This document shows positions 63,249 through 64,000 of a DNA stretch of 64,000 nt, piece after piece. Every line of letters starts with the position of its first letter. Positions within the stretch are counted from its first letter, which is position 1. Origin of the DNA: Takakia lepidozioides (taxonomy: Eukaryota; Streptophyta; Takakiopsida; Takakiales; Takakiaceae); the NCBI GenBank assembly GCA_030704615.1, contig CM060734.1, positions 52,530,042-52,594,041 on the forward strand, written 5' to 3'. The notes below the pieces were generated by a model. It did not search any database. It worked only from the letters and a program-made list of their open reading frames with translations, and had not been told where the DNA came from. The translations under genes were made by a program, and so were the position numbers.

Positions 63249-64000
63249 ACTGAGAGCTATGAGGCCGAACTTTGCAATCTCTTTGCAATATTGTCACGCT
63301 AAATAAAGAATAATCAAGTAAACGGTTGAAGCCACAGTTGTATGTTAATTTCATTTCTTCGATTATTAGGATGCAAGGATTTGGCAAGAGAAGAATGTGA
63401 ACATAGAATACTCAGATGGCTTAGACTACATTGTGTGGATGAGATATGAAGATCCTACTCTTTAGACATGTAAAGGAGATGTTGTAGATGAAGGTTAGTC
63501 AGGAGGTGGCTACTGCAGCTGGATTACGTGCCAGAGCCATACCTCGACGTGGACTCAGAGGGGGGCTGCACAGGAGATGGACTCTCTCTCGATTTTCTAG
63601 GCTAGTCTCACTGATCGACGTGGAAGAGGGAGGCTGCATAGGAGATGGATGTGTGCTAAGAATTTCTCCTCTCTATCATGGGCAGCCGACATTTTCGAGG
63701 CTAGTTTCGCAGATCAGTGCAGACCCTCCTGTATTGAGGGACAATCATGACATATGACAGAGATTATGAAGATGATGCATGGTGATGAGGTTGGGCGGAC
63801 CCGATGGGGCATTCTAGTGTTGTGCATAGTGTAGTTGGTAGTGATCTGTGTGTTGCGGAAAGAAAATGGATGGAATAGGATAGCCCCTAAGTACTTGTAA
63901 AGTGAAGTCGACTACAATTGCAATTTCAGGTCGCAGATCTTCTAGCTGAAAATGTTTCCTTGCTTAGAGCCCACTGATTTCCCCCTTCATCACGAAGATT
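63249..64000. other. 3' flank of the 62.6-kb SPH gene, no gene seen
   Basis: From about 63420 to the window end the sequence parallels 31260-31840 (GATGAGATATGAAGATCCTA, TCACTGATCGACGTGGAAG). No open frame is convincing. Confidence 0.55.

Noticed and set aside
1-64000. CRISPR arrays, operons and bacterial signals
   Set aside because: Nothing of this kind is present; the gene structure and repeats are those of a plant nuclear genome.

Overview
This window reads as nuclear DNA of a land plant. It holds small intronless secreted-protein genes with TATA boxes and AATAAA signals, Ty1/copia and Ty3/gypsy elements, CACTA transposons, tRNA-derived SINEs, and pieces of PPR-DYW and organellar ssDNA-binding (OSB) genes. 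The PPR repeat wording (VHGCIVKAG, DMYAKCG, AGYAQ-HG) reminds me of fern, lycophyte or moss genomes more than crops; that placement is inference.

The host content is a cluster of S-protein homologues (SPH, plant self-incompatibility S1 family): small secreted proteins with a signal peptide and four core cysteines. Nine look intact (8.8 kb minus, 11.5 kb plus, 26.8 kb minus, 28.1, 33.3, 36.1, 38.8, 42.4 and 62.6 kb plus). One is a clear pseudogene (37.8 kb), one is only a promoter plus its first codons (31.2 kb), and one is a faint relic (41.6 kb). They form three subfamilies named here by their N-termini: MAES/MGG, MGE and MASW. An MGE gene followed by a MASW gene forms a module seen three times: 28.1/31.2, 33.3/36.1 and 42.4/62.6 kb. 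A MAES gene stands next to two of these modules, once inverted.

Around and inside the cluster are repeats. At 1.06-6.22 kb is a decayed copia element (minus strand) with both LTRs and an ATGAA target duplication. At 13.0-19.0 kb is a patchwork of copia and gypsy fragments. At 19.06-24.12 kb is a better preserved copia element with a GTCAG duplication and a 1257-codon pol frame. Both complete copia elements carry a primer site matching the anticodon region of initiator tRNA-Met, as in Drosophila copia.

The most striking structure is 45-61.6 kb. A LINE lies between the third MGE gene and its MASW partner. Its ORF1 is interrupted by a 12.1-kb CACTA-type element (CACTACAA ends, TCG duplication). 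That element carries rearranged pieces of an OSB gene and a PPR-DYW gene. A second CACTA-type element (4.7 kb, CACTACAA ends, AGA duplication) sits inside the captured PPR sequence and itself carries OSB and PPR pieces in the opposite orientation. No transposase was seen in either, so both look like non-autonomous gene-capturing (Pack-CACTA-like) elements.

All domain calls come from reading motifs by eye. No database search was possible.
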